The notes under the pieces are model-generated. The model ran no database searches and was not told where the DNA came from. It saw nothing but the letters and a program-made list of their open reading frames with translations. From contig OZ244872.1 in NCBI GenBank assembly GCA_965221215.1, positions 558,001 through 622,000 on the forward strand: a DNA stretch of 64,000 nucleotides, in the 5' to 3' direction. Positions 32,319 to 40,844 of the stretch are shown piece by piece. The position numbers and the translations under genes are program-made. The first letter of the stretch is position 1. The number at the start of each line of letters is the position of its first letter. The stretch comes from Aldehydirespirator sp965221215 (GTDB lineage: Bacteria; Actinomycetota; Acidimicrobiia; Acidimicrobiales; Aldehydirespiratoraceae).

Positions 32319-33818
32319 GTGGCCGACCCCTCGCCTGAGACCGGGCTGCTAGACGGCTATCGGCCGGTCGACGCATTCGACGAGGCGTTTGATGCCGACG
32401 GGTCGGCGCGCCACGGCTACCGGCACATCGTTGAGCGCTTCTCGGGTCTGGACGCGGCCGAGCTGAAGCGGCTTCAGCGGCTGGTCAACGAGGAGTTCCG
32501 GCGCCAGGGGATCACCTTCACCGTGTACAGCGAGGAGGAGGGAACCGAGCGGATCTGGCCCATGGACCTCTTCCCCCGGCTGATCGCCGCGGCCGAGTGG
32601 GACGAGCTCGCCCGCGGCCTGGGCCAGAGGATCGAGGCCCTCAACCTGTTCCTGGCCGACGTGTACGTCGGCGGTGGCGAGGCGCTCTCCGACGGAGTGG
32701 TGCCCCGCTGGCTGGTGGTGTCATCCGGCGGGTTCGAGCGCAACGCGATGGGCATCCGGATGCCCCACGGCACCCACTGCTGCATCGCCGGCATCGACGT
32801 GGTGCGAGGCGCCGACGGCCGCTACCGGGTGCTCGAGGACAACCTGCGCAACCCCAGCGGGATCTCCTACGTGGTCGAGAACCGGGCCGCCATGGCCAAG
32901 GTGTGCAACTGGCTGTTCTACGACCATCCCGTGGAGCCCGCCAACCATTACGGCCAGATGCTGCGGTCCACGCTCGAGTCGATGGCCCCTGCCGCCGCCG
33001 ATGCCCCCCAGGTGGTGGTGCTCACGCCGGGCATCTTCAACTCCGCCTACTTCGAGCACGCCTTCCTGGCCCGGTCTATGGGGGTGGAGCTGGTGGAGGG
33101 CCGCGACCTGGTAGTTGACGGCCACCGGGTCTACGCCCGCACCATCGAGGGGCTCGTCGAGGTGAACGTCATCTACCGGCGCATCGACGACGACTTCCTC
33201 GACCCCGTCTCGTTCCGGGCCGACTCCACGCTGGGCGTGCCCGGACTGCTCGGTGCGCTGCGGGCGGGCACGGTGACCGTGTGCAACGCGCTCGGCAACG
33301 GCGTCGCCGACGACAAGGCGGTGTACCCCTACGTGCCCGACCTGATCCGCTACTACCTCGGCGCTGAGCCGATCATCGACAACGTGGCCACCTACCGGAT
33401 GTGGGACCCAGACCATCGCCGCGAGGCGCTGAGCCGGCTCGACGAGCTGGTGGTCAAGCCGGTCGGTGCCTCGGGCGGCTACGGCGTGCTGATCGGCCCG
33501 CACGCCACCGCCGACGAGCTCGAAGAGGCCAAGGCGAAGATCGAGGCCGAGCCCCGGGAGTGGATCGTGCAGGAGCTGGTGGCGCTGTCGACGCTGCCGT
33601 CGTTCGCGGAGGAGCGACTCGAGCCCCGCCACCTCGACCTGCGCCCGTTCGTGCTGACCGGGGCGCAGACCCAGGTGTTCCCCGGCGGGCTGACCCGGGT
33701 GGCCATGCGGCGGGGGTCGCTGATCGTCAACTCGTCGCAGGGCGGCGGATCAAAGGACACCTGGGTGCTCAAGCCCGAGCTGGCCGCTGTGGGACACGCT
33801 GAGGGGGAGCTTCGATGA
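32319..33818 (+). CDS. Circularly permuted type 2 ATP-grasp protein
   Basis: 499 residues from GTG 32319, 8 nt after TACCAT (32305-32310). It matches the DUF404/DUF407 family: RLQRLVNEEFRRQGITFTVY, GMRMPHGT-like RMPHGTHCCIAGIDVVRG, VLEDNLRNPSGISYV, EVNVIYRRIDDDFLDP, and a permuted ATP-grasp core with ELVVKPVGASGGYG and DLRPFVLTG. These enzymes are predicted to form amide or peptide bonds using ATP, and they occur with alpha-E and transglutaminase-like proteins as here. The stop overlaps a downstream ATG as ATGA. Confidence 0.92.
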   Translation: MADPSPETGLLDGYRPVDAFDEAFDADGSARHGYRHIVERFSGLDAAELKRLQRLVNEEFRRQGITFTVYSEEEGTERIWPMDLFPRLIAAAEWDELARGLGQRIEALNLFLADVYVGGGEALSDGVVPRWLVVSSGGFERNAMGIRMPHGTHCCIAGIDVVRGADGRYRVLEDNLRNPSGISYVVENRAAMAKVCNWLFYDHPVEPANHYGQMLRSTLESMAPAAADAPQVVVLTPGIFNSAYFEHAFLARSMGVELVEGRDLVVDGHRVYARTIEGLVEVNVIYRRIDDDFLDPVSFRADSTLGVPGLLGALRAGTVTVCNALGNGVADDKAVYPYVPDLIRYYLGAEPIIDNVATYRMWDPDHRREALSRLDELVVKPVGASGGYGVLIGPHATADELEEAKAKIEAEPREWIVQELVALSTLPSFAEERLEPRHLDLRPFVLTGAQTQVFPGGLTRVAMRRGSLIVNSSQGGGSKDTWVLKPELAAVGHAEGELR

Positions 33819-33888
33819 TCCTGGCCCGTTGCGCCCGTGAGGGGCGCGCATGATTCTGGCCCGTCATGCCGAGGGGGAGCTTCGATGA
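33815..33888 (+). repeat. Triplicated 35-bp start region with two overlapping mini-ORFs
   Basis: Near-copies of the alpha-E start region begin at 33815, 33850 and 33885, exactly 35 bp apart. The first two open 12-codon ORFs, MILARCAREGRA (33815-33853) and MILARHAEGELR (33850-33888). Each stop overlaps the next ATG as ATGA. The third opens the real gene (MILARHADALLW). GAGGGGGAGC precedes the first and third starts. The original ATP-grasp/alpha-E junction has thus been duplicated twice. Confidence 0.85.
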
Positions 33889-34895
33889 TCCTGGCCCGCC
33901 ATGCCGACGCGTTGCTGTGGGCGGGCCGCTACCTGGAGCGGGCCGAGAACACCGCCCGCTGCCTGACCTATGCAGCCGACTCGATCATTCAGCTTCGCTC
34001 CGACGAGGCCCGCTTCGACGGCGAGAAGCTGGTGCGCACCCTCGGCCTCGAATCGGAGCTGGCCGAGGCGGGCTCGCTGGAGAGCAGCCCCCAGTTGGTG
34101 GCGTTCCTGCTGTCGGACCGCGACAATGCGGGCTCGCTGGTGTCGTCGGTCGTGGCGCTGCGCGAGAACCTGCGCTCGGTGCGGGACCGCATCCCCATCG
34201 AGTTGTGGGAGGAGGCCAACGGCCTGTACCTGCGGTTCCCGTTCCTCGGCCACGCCCAGGCCGAGTCCCGCGGCCTGCACGAGGTGCTGCTGATGGTGCG
34301 CCGGGCCTGCCTGGCCATGTCCGGTGTGCTCAACGAGGGCATGAGGCGCGATGAGGGCCACGCCTTCGTGGTGATCGGGCGGATGCTGGAGCGGGCGACA
34401 TTCACGGTGGCGCTGCTGCGGTCGGACCTGCCCGGCGCCGGCAATGGGGCCGATGCCGTCCGCATGCTGCGCCTCACCAGCTCGCTGCAGGCCTACCACC
34501 GCCAGCGGCGCCGCGATCCCGACCCCTTCGACGTGATGCAGTATCTGATGCACGCGCCGGATCTGCCCCGCTCGGTGCTGTCGTGCGTCGGACGGGCCGA
34601 GGAGTGCCTCAAGGGGCTGGGATCGGTGGGCCCGGCCCTGACCCGATCGCGCCGGCGGGCCGGGGTGCTGCGAGTCCGCCTTGAGCTGGGCGAGACCGTC
34701 GAGGGGATGGAGGCCGAACCGGCCCAGACGCTGGACGCACTGGCCGAGGAGTTCGACGACCTGGCCCTCGAGGTCCAGTCCGGCCTGGTGCCGCCGCTGG
34801 AGATGACCGCGGTGCGCTCCCAGTACGTCCGCCCCGGCGCCATGGGCGTGGCTGCGGGCGTGTGGCCGGCCGGAACACGGGACCGGCCGCGGTGA
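33885..34895 (+). CDS. Alpha-E domain protein (DUF403)
   Basis: 336 residues, nearly all helical. It begins with the family hallmark MILARHADALLWAGRYLERAENTARCL and carries the conserved WEEANGLY and FVVIGRMLERATFTVALLR segments with repeated Arg/Glu pairs. ATG 33885 has GGGGGAG 6 nt upstream. Alpha-E proteins are always found beside the permuted ATP-grasp and transglutaminase genes, and their role is unknown; assisting the peptide-modifying partners is proposed. The 3' end overlaps the next gene as GTGA. Confidence 0.92.
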   Translation: MILARHADALLWAGRYLERAENTARCLTYAADSIIQLRSDEARFDGEKLVRTLGLESELAEAGSLESSPQLVAFLLSDRDNAGSLVSSVVALRENLRSVRDRIPIELWEEANGLYLRFPFLGHAQAESRGLHEVLLMVRRACLAMSGVLNEGMRRDEGHAFVVIGRMLERATFTVALLRSDLPGAGNGADAVRMLRLTSSLQAYHRQRRRDPDPFDVMQYLMHAPDLPRSVLSCVGRAEECLKGLGSVGPALTRSRRRAGVLRVRLELGETVEGMEAEPAQTLDALAEEFDDLALEVQSGLVPPLEMTAVRSQYVRPGAMGVAAGVWPAGTRDRPR

Positions 34896-35851
34896 GGCTC
34901 GACATCCAGTATCGGATCCACTTCCGGTACTCCGAGGCGGTCACCGAGTCGCAGAACGAGGTCCGGGTGCGCCCCCGCGACGACGACCGCCAGCGGCTCC
35001 TGTCATTCCTGCTGACGCCGCGGCCCGCGGTTGCGGTGCTGCACGCCGTCGACTACTGGGGCACCGCGGTGTCCCACATCGGGGTGCGAACCACGCACGA
35101 CGAGCTCGAGCTGGTGGCCGAGGCTTCGGTGGTGACCGCGGCCCGGGCCGCCCCCGCCGACGCGGCACCGATGGAGGCGCTGGCGTCGGACGCCTTCCGG
35201 TCGGAGCATTTCGAGATGCTGGCGCCGTCTCAGCATGTGCAGCCCAGCGCCGCGGTGGTCCAGCGGGCCGAGGCTGCGGCGGCGGGCGCGACCAGCGTGA
35301 CCGGTGCGGTGGCTGCGGTGGTGGACGAGGTGCGGCGGGTGCTCGACTACTCGCCGGGATCAACCGATATCGGCGTGTCGCTCGACGAGCTGGTGGCCGG
35401 AGGCGTCGGAGTGTGTCAGGATTTCGCCCACCTGACCATCGGAATGCTGCGATCGGTCCAGATCCCGGCCCGGTACGTGTCGGGCTACCTGTTCGCGGCC
35501 GACGAGACGGAGTCGGCCGACTCGCTTGTCGAGGGCGGTGGTCCGGTGAGCGTGCAGACGCATGCCTGGGTGGAGGCGGCCGTGCCCGGCTCGGGCTGGT
35601 GGGCGCTGGATCCGACCAACGGCGGCCCGGTGGGGGAGCGTCATGTGGTGATCGGCTGCGGGCGCGACTACCGCGACGTGTCGCCGGTGAGGGGCGCGTT
35701 CATGGGCGCCGCCACCGCCGAAGTGGACGCCGAGGTCGTGATCGGCGAGCGGATCGGCCCACAACGGCCCGCGACGGTTGCCGCTTCCGCTCCGGTTGCC
35801 GCGCCCGCGGACGCCGGTTGGCACTACCAGCAGGGTCAGCAACAGCAGTAG
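34892..35851 (+). CDS. Transglutaminase-like cysteine protease/ligase family protein
   Basis: 319 residues. GTG 34892 overlaps the alpha-E stop. The N-terminal ~100 residues form the bacterial transglutaminase N domain (YRIHFRYSEAVTESQNEVRVRPR). The catalytic triad is visible: Cys in GVGVCQDFAHL, His in QTHAWVEA, and Asp in WALDPTNGG. The C-terminus ends in a QQGQQQQ tail. It presumably cleaves or crosslinks amide bonds made by the ATP-grasp partner. The trio ATP-grasp/alpha-E/transglutaminase is tightly overlapped and should be one transcript. Confidence 0.92.
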   Translation: MRLDIQYRIHFRYSEAVTESQNEVRVRPRDDDRQRLLSFLLTPRPAVAVLHAVDYWGTAVSHIGVRTTHDELELVAEASVVTAARAAPADAAPMEALASDAFRSEHFEMLAPSQHVQPSAAVVQRAEAAAAGATSVTGAVAAVVDEVRRVLDYSPGSTDIGVSLDELVAGGVGVCQDFAHLTIGMLRSVQIPARYVSGYLFAADETESADSLVEGGGPVSVQTHAWVEAAVPGSGWWALDPTNGGPVGERHVVIGCGRDYRDVSPVRGAFMGAATAEVDAEVVIGERIGPQRPATVAASAPVAAPADAGWHYQQGQQQQ

Positions 35852-35891
35852 CGAACGTGTGCTGCGGTGCCCGTCGCTCGGTGGCCGCGGT

Positions 35892-37094
35892 TCACGATGA
35901 GTGCGCCGTTGCGCCGCCTCGGGCCCATAGCTGACAGGCCAGCGCGATCGAGCTGTAGGCGAAGTAGGCGATGCCGATCGGCATGACCGAGCCGTCGATG
36001 GCCCGATCGGTGAACGAGGCCAGCAGCGAGCCCAGCATCCAGGTGCTGGCCCCCAGCACCGACGCGGCGGTGCCCGCCATGGCTCCCATCGGCTCCAGCG
36101 CCAGGCTCATCGCGGTCGGGAAGACCGCCACATGAACGGCGTTGCAGAGGCTGAACAGCACCAGCCACACCATGAAGGACGGCCGGCCGGCACCCGCCAC
36201 CGTGACCGCGAACAATCCGAGCGAGGATGCTGCGAAACTGCCGCTGGCCCCGAGCGCCAGCTGGCGGGCGTTCACGCGGCGCAGCAGCCGGTTGCTGGTC
36301 AAGGCCACCGCGGCCGCGATCAGCGCCGAGACGGTGAAGTACGGGACGAACCACCCGGAGCGGTCGTACACATCGGCGAATATCAGCTCGGTGCTGCCCA
36401 AATAAGACAGGAACGCCCCGAAGCCGAAGGTGACCATGAGGGTGTAGCCGAGCGAGACGCGGTTCGAGATCACCGAGCGAAAGCCCCTCAGCACCGGCCG
36501 CAGCTGCAGCGACCGCCGGTGGGCGGGGTCGAGGGTCTCGTCGAGTCGCAGCGACCACGTCACCGCCGCCATAGAGGTGAATACGCCGAAAGCCATCACC
36601 CAACGCCATGAGCCGACTACCACCAGCACCTTGCCCAGCACCGGGGCGACGATCGGCGCGACGAAGAACACTGTCTGGACGAGGGTCATCACCCGGGCCA
36701 TGGCCGTGCCGGCGAAGCGGTCTCGCACGATGGTCTGCGTCAAGATCCGCGGTCCGGCGGCGGCAACGCCCCACACGAACCGGGCGCCATAGAGAACAGC
36801 CAGCGTGGGGGCCAGCGCCGCCGCCAGCGCCGCCGCCGCATAGAGCAGCAGGCTTCCGGCCAGCACCGGCTTGCGGCCCACTGCGTCGGCGATGGGTCCG
36901 TAGAACAGGTGCCCCACCCCCGCGCCCATCACGTACAGGGTCACGGTGAGCGACAGCCGGGTGGAGTCGTCGTCGAGACCGAACGCGGGGCGCATCTGCT
37001 CGAAGGCGGGCAGCATGATGTCGATCGCCAACGCAGTCAGGCCCGTCAACAGCCCCAACAGCAGCACGAACTCCCGCTCGCCCATGCGGCTCAT
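35892..37094 (-). CDS. Bcr/CflA-type MFS efflux transporter
   Basis: 400 residues with twelve hydrophobic segments. The start (EFVLLLGLLTGLTALAIDIMLPAF) is typical of the DHA1 Bcr/CflA group, with the TM1 Asp-Met-Leu-Pro motif, the loop 2-3 motif GPIADAVGRKPVLAGSLLLY and the antiporter-like GVAAAGPRILTQTIVRDRFAG. It is an inner-membrane drug/H+ antiporter, or perhaps an exporter of a peptide or amino-acid product. The frame stays open far upstream. The start at 37094 was chosen on family length, and 37085 is an alternative. Confidence 0.88.
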   Translation of the reverse strand: MSRMGEREFVLLLGLLTGLTALAIDIMLPAFEQMRPAFGLDDDSTRLSLTVTLYVMGAGVGHLFYGPIADAVGRKPVLAGSLLLYAAAALAAALAPTLAVLYGARFVWGVAAAGPRILTQTIVRDRFAGTAMARVMTLVQTVFFVAPIVAPVLGKVLVVVGSWRWVMAFGVFTSMAAVTWSLRLDETLDPAHRRSLQLRPVLRGFRSVISNRVSLGYTLMVTFGFGAFLSYLGSTELIFADVYDRSGWFVPYFTVSALIAAAVALTSNRLLRRVNARQLALGASGSFAASSLGLFAVTVAGAGRPSFMVWLVLFSLCNAVHVAVFPTAMSLALEPMGAMAGTAASVLGASTWMLGSLLASFTDRAIDGSVMPIGIAYFAYSSIALACQLWARGGATAHSS

Positions 37095-37214
37095 CGGGAC
37101 GTGCCGTCTTGAGTCCAAAGCTGTTCGGGCGTGCTCACGGCGGCGAGTCTGCCTCACCCCCAGCCCGCAACCCTCCGCGGCTAGAGGCGGACCGGGCGCG
37201 GATACCGTTGGGCC

Positions 37215-38891
37215 GTGCGCCAGCTGATCACCGAAGCGCTGATCGTCACCGGCGAGCGCGGGTCTGAGCCCTGCGTTGGCGACGTGCTGATCGACGGCGA
37301 CCGCATCGTTCACATGGGGCAGGTGCCGCCCAGTGCAGCCGCGGGTGCGGAGCGCACCATCGACGCCGCCGGCCGGGTGCTCGCCCCCGGCTTCGTCGAC
37401 ACCCACAACCACGGCGCCCTCGCTGGAACCCGAGTCGGCAAGAGCGGCATCCCGGTCAGCTGCGAGATGGCGGTGCGGGGCGGGGTCACCAAGCGGATCT
37501 GCGGCGTGGACGGGCTGTCGCCAGCGCCGGTGGCCAACGATCAGCGGGCCGAGTACGCCGCACAGCTCGCCCCCCTCGACGGCACCGCGGGCCCCGCCGG
37601 CGACCCCGACGGCGACGACCCCGCCGGGGGTCTCGACTGGCCGTGGTCGACGATGGAGGGGTTCCTGGCCTGGCACCGGGGCCGCTCCGTCACCGACCTG
37701 GGGATGCACCTGGGCCACAGCGCGGTGCGGCGCACGGTCATGGGCAACCTCGACCGCACCGCCGACGACGCCCAGATCAGGGCCATGGCCGCGGTCGTGC
37801 GCCGGGAGGCGCACTGGTGTCTGGGGCTGTCCACCGGGCTGGTGTACAACCCGGCCGTCTACTCCGACCAGCGCGAGATCACCGCCCTGGTACGGGCGTT
37901 CAATGAGGTCAAGCCGGGCGCGCTCTATCCGCACCTGCGCTCGGAGAGCGACGACATCGTCGAGGCCCTAGAAGAGGTGGTCACCGCCGCGGTCGACGGC
38001 GGCGGCGGCTACTGCAGCGAGCACTCCAAGATCGCGGGGCGCCGCAACTGGGACCGCTTCGGCGAGGTGGCGGCCCGGCTCGACGACGCCTCCGGCTCGG
38101 TGCCCACCATGGGCAACATGTACCCCTACACCGCGGGCAGCACCACTGCCGACGCACTGTTTCCGCCCGAGGTGCGCTCGGGCACCCGGGCCGAGTTCCT
38201 GGCCCGGTTGACCGATGACCGGGTGCGTGAGTTCGCCTTCGAGAAGATCTACGGCGACGGCGCAGGCTGGGACAACTTCGTGGCCTTCTGCGGCGGCTTG
38301 GAGGGCATCCAGATCGCCGGGGTGCTCGAGGGCGTAGGCGACGAGTTCCTGGGCAAGCGCTTCTCCGACGTGGTGCTGGCCGCCGGAGTGACCGACATGG
38401 CCTCGATCGAGGCCCACGACGCGGTGTGCGACTTCTTCCTGCACAACCGGGGCGAGGTGTCGATCATCAGCCACTACGGCAACGAAGCCACCGTGGAGCG
38501 GTTCTTCCGCCGCCCGGACATGGCGCTGTGCACCGACGGGCTGATGCCGGGGCCGGGCCAGAAGCCGCACCCCCGGTCTCTGGGCGCCTTCCCCAAAGCG
38601 CTGCGGATGGCTCGGGAGCTGGGCATCCCGGTGGCCGAGATCGTGCACCGGCTGGCGGTGCTGCCGTGCGACTTCATGGGGCTGGCGAGCCCGGTACTGT
38701 GCGAGGGCGCCGACGCCTCGCTGGTGCTGATCGACTGGGATCGCGTCACCGAGCGCAACAGCTATGAGGATCCGCTGGCGCCGCCAGCGGGCATCGACGC
38801 CACCTGGATCCACGGCGACCTGGTGCAACACGAGGGCCGCATCCACCCGCCCGCCACCTTCGCCGGCCGCCACCTACAAACCGCCCCCTGA
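37215..38891 (+). CDS. N-acyl-D-amino-acid deacylase family amidohydrolase
   Basis: 558 residues. Metallo-dependent amidohydrolase: GFVDTHNHG gives the HxH metal site, STGLVYNPAVYSDQ and YCSEHSKIAG supply further ligands, and the metal Asp is in ALCTDGLMPGPG. SVTDLGMHLGHSAVRRTVMG is characteristic of D-aminoacylases. It hydrolyses N-acyl-D-amino acids or similar carbamoyl/acyl substrates in the cytosol. TACCGT (37203-37208) lies 6 nt before GTG 37215, so it is likely leaderless. It stands alone, divergent from the exporter. Confidence 0.85.
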   Translation: MRQLITEALIVTGERGSEPCVGDVLIDGDRIVHMGQVPPSAAAGAERTIDAAGRVLAPGFVDTHNHGALAGTRVGKSGIPVSCEMAVRGGVTKRICGVDGLSPAPVANDQRAEYAAQLAPLDGTAGPAGDPDGDDPAGGLDWPWSTMEGFLAWHRGRSVTDLGMHLGHSAVRRTVMGNLDRTADDAQIRAMAAVVRREAHWCLGLSTGLVYNPAVYSDQREITALVRAFNEVKPGALYPHLRSESDDIVEALEEVVTAAVDGGGGYCSEHSKIAGRRNWDRFGEVAARLDDASGSVPTMGNMYPYTAGSTTADALFPPEVRSGTRAEFLARLTDDRVREFAFEKIYGDGAGWDNFVAFCGGLEGIQIAGVLEGVGDEFLGKRFSDVVLAAGVTDMASIEAHDAVCDFFLHNRGEVSIISHYGNEATVERFFRRPDMALCTDGLMPGPGQKPHPRSLGAFPKALRMARELGIPVAEIVHRLAVLPCDFMGLASPVLCEGADASLVLIDWDRVTERNSYEDPLAPPAGIDATWIHGDLVQHEGRIHPPATFAGRHLQTAP

Positions 38892-39004
38892 CCCGTCGGC
38901 GTCTCTCCTCACCCAGTCACTCAAGGTTGTATTGTCCACAAGTTTGCTATTCTCAGATTCATTGAATGCAAAGTTTGGTCTTGATACCTTTTGGAGGCAC
39001 CACC

Positions 39005-39247
39005 ATGGATTCAGCACTCGTCGCAACCGTCGTCGGAGTTCTCGGAGCAGGCTTCCTGGGAATGCTCGGCTACTTCCTGCAGGCACTGCGGTCCGACATC
39101 GGAACTCTCGGCAGCCGCCTTGGTCGGGTGGAGAAGTTGCTGACTCGCGTCGAGGCCACACTGGCTGAGCACGGTCGCCTGCTTGAGCGGATGGCCGACC
39201 ACGGAGAACGCATAGCCGCCCTTGAGGGTCAACGAAGCGATGCCTGA
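39005..39247 (+). CDS. Small membrane-anchored coiled-coil protein, unknown
   Basis: 80 residues from ATG 39005, with GGAGG about 8 nt upstream. One N-terminal transmembrane segment (ALVATVVGVLGAGFLGMLGYF) is followed by a continuous heptad-patterned helix (IGTLGSRLGRVEKLLTRVEATLAEHG...RIAALE). The design recalls DUF1640-like or phage/plasmid-borne small coiled-coil proteins. The family is not recognised. The preceding 80 bases are unusually AT-rich, which suggests a promoter of its own. Confidence 0.6.
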   Translation: MDSALVATVVGVLGAGFLGMLGYFLQALRSDIGTLGSRLGRVEKLLTRVEATLAEHGRLLERMADHGERIAALEGQRSDA

Positions 39248-39262
39248 CCCGTCGAAGGATGG

Positions 39263-39814
39263 TCAGTCGGGCTGGTTGATTAGGTGGGTCGCCGCGTTGT
39301 CGAAGTGCTCGAACATGGCGGCTCGAATCTCGGCCGGCAAGGGTTGGCCGTCAGCGATGGTGGTCTTGTCGAGCGAGGCGGTCATGTGGGCCATCCAGGC
39401 TTCGCGCTCGGCTGAGCCGATGGCGAACGGGAGATGCCGCATGCGCAGGCGGGGGTGGCCGCGCTCGTCGCTGTAGCGCGGCGGCCCGCCCCAATACTGG
39501 GACAGGAACTCTGCCAGCCGTCGGCGCGACGGCCCCAGGTCGCGCGGGTACATGGGCCGCAGCAACTCGTCGTCCTCGACCGCGTCGTAGAACCGGTCGA
39601 CCAGATCGTCGAAGAACGGCTGGCCCCCCACGGCCTCATACACCGTCGGCGGCGCCTGCATGGCCTCGCGCAGCGATCCCTTCAGGTTCACTCCCGCGGA
39701 GAAACTGTCGTCGGACTCGTCACTTTCAGCCTCAGCCGCGTCGTCGTGGACGCTGCCAGAATCTCCGTGGGCCTCGGCGGACTCGTCGCGGCGAGCGCCG
39801 GTCTCGGCGGTCAC
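39263..39814 (-). CDS. Group II truncated haemoglobin with acidic N-terminal extension
   Basis: 183 residues. GTG 39814 overlaps the upstream gene's stop as GTGA and is preferred over the longer open frame. The C-terminal ~120 residues form a 2/2 globin: TVYEAVGGQPFFDDLVDRFY (Tyr B10), EFLSQYWGGP, the proximal His in RMRHLPFAIG, and the group II Trp G8 in EREAWMAHM. It binds haem and O2 or NO in the cytosol. The first ~60 residues are acidic and probably disordered, which is longer than usual. Coupling to an MpaB-type oxygenase gene is noteworthy. Confidence 0.9.
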   Translation of the reverse strand: MTAETGARRDESAEAHGDSGSVHDDAAEAESDESDDSFSAGVNLKGSLREAMQAPPTVYEAVGGQPFFDDLVDRFYDAVEDDELLRPMYPRDLGPSRRRLAEFLSQYWGGPPRYSDERGHPRLRMRHLPFAIGSAEREAWMAHMTASLDKTTIADGQPLPAEIRAAMFEHFDNAATHLINQPD

Positions 39815-40731
39815 AGCCGCGTCATCTCCCGGAACTGCGACGGGTCGTAGGGGGCGCCGCAACGGTCGAGGGCGGCCCGCCACGACGGGCTGTTGAGCAG
39901 GCCCCAGCGCAGGAACCTCAGCAGGGCGGTCGCGCCCGCCCGCCCGCCGGGCCGGGCCTTGAGACCGAGCAGGTCGGTCAGCTCGGGTGGCATGGTGCTG
40001 ATGGCGCCCTGCATCAACAGCCCGTACCCCAGCCGCTGGCGGAAAGGCAGGGGCGGCTGGCGCAGGAAGTCCACCGCGGCCCTCAGCCCGGGGCTGGGCG
40101 CCAGCGCCGGATGGGTGCGTACCCAGGCGTGCAGCCCGGCCGCAGTCGACGGCAGGGGAGAGGCTCCGAGCATGGCCCCCACCTGGGACTGCTCGACCAC
40201 GAACCGGTCGGCCTCGGCCTCGGTGAGGCCCGGCCCGAACTCCAGGTACGACACTAGGAACGACTCGGTGAGGGTGTTGTGTACCCAGGCGGCCAGATCG
40301 GGCATGGCCGCGTCGTAGGCCCGCCCCCGGTGCGACGTTCCGCTCACGCCCCGATGGGCGGCCCGCACGCGCTCAACCGCCTCGTCAACTTCGGGCATGG
40401 CCCCGAAGGTCGCCGCAGTCACGTAGAAGGCGGTGCGGTTCAGGCGGCCCATGGGATCGTCGCGGTAGCGGCTGTGGTGGTCGACGCCGGCGGCCGCCTC
40501 GGGATGGGCGGCCTGGATCAGCAGCGCCCGGATGGCCCCCACGAACACGCTCACGTCGCCGATCACCCTCCAGCTCACCGAGTCCGGTCCGCACAGCCCG
40601 GCATCGCCGGGATAGTCGGCGGTGTGCTGCAGCGGCATCTCGCCGTGGGAGAACAGCCCGCCCACCGAGGCCCCCAGTCGGACCCGGTAGCGATCCACCA
40701 AGCGCGAACGTCGCTGGGCCTCTGAACTCAT
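39811..40731 (-). CDS. MpaB/rubber-oxygenase family protein (DUF2236)
   Basis: 306 residues. It has the DUF2236 fold with SWRVIGDVSVFVGAIRALLIQAAHPEAAAGVDHHSRYRDDP and the conserved GRxxRTAFYV-type GRLNRTAFYVTAATFG, together with FLVSYLEFGPGLTEAEADRFV. Relatives are latex-clearing protein and fungal MpaB oxygenase, b-type haem enzymes that cleave C=C bonds. The reaction here is unknown. TAGCGT lies 6 nt upstream of ATG 40731, suggesting a leaderless message shared with the globin gene (4-bp overlap). Confidence 0.87.
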   Translation of the reverse strand: MSSEAQRRSRLVDRYRVRLGASVGGLFSHGEMPLQHTADYPGDAGLCGPDSVSWRVIGDVSVFVGAIRALLIQAAHPEAAAGVDHHSRYRDDPMGRLNRTAFYVTAATFGAMPEVDEAVERVRAAHRGVSGTSHRGRAYDAAMPDLAAWVHNTLTESFLVSYLEFGPGLTEAEADRFVVEQSQVGAMLGASPLPSTAAGLHAWVRTHPALAPSPGLRAAVDFLRQPPLPFRQRLGYGLLMQGAISTMPPELTDLLGLKARPGGRAGATALLRFLRWGLLNSPSWRAALDRCGAPYDPSQFREMTRL

Positions 40732-40844
40732 CCCCGCACGCTACTGCCGCAGTTGTGGCGCGGGTTCACCCCTTGGCCGGACCGGGCGTATCCGGGACAG
40801 GCCCTGCGCTCGGCCTCGATGTCCGAAACATCTAGGCTCCGGTG

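Noticed and set aside
38927..38953. A -35/-10 pair (TTGTAT / TATTCT) before the small coiled-coil protein gene
   Set aside because: The spacer is only 15 bp and both boxes are weak. The AT-rich patch is noted but no promoter is called.
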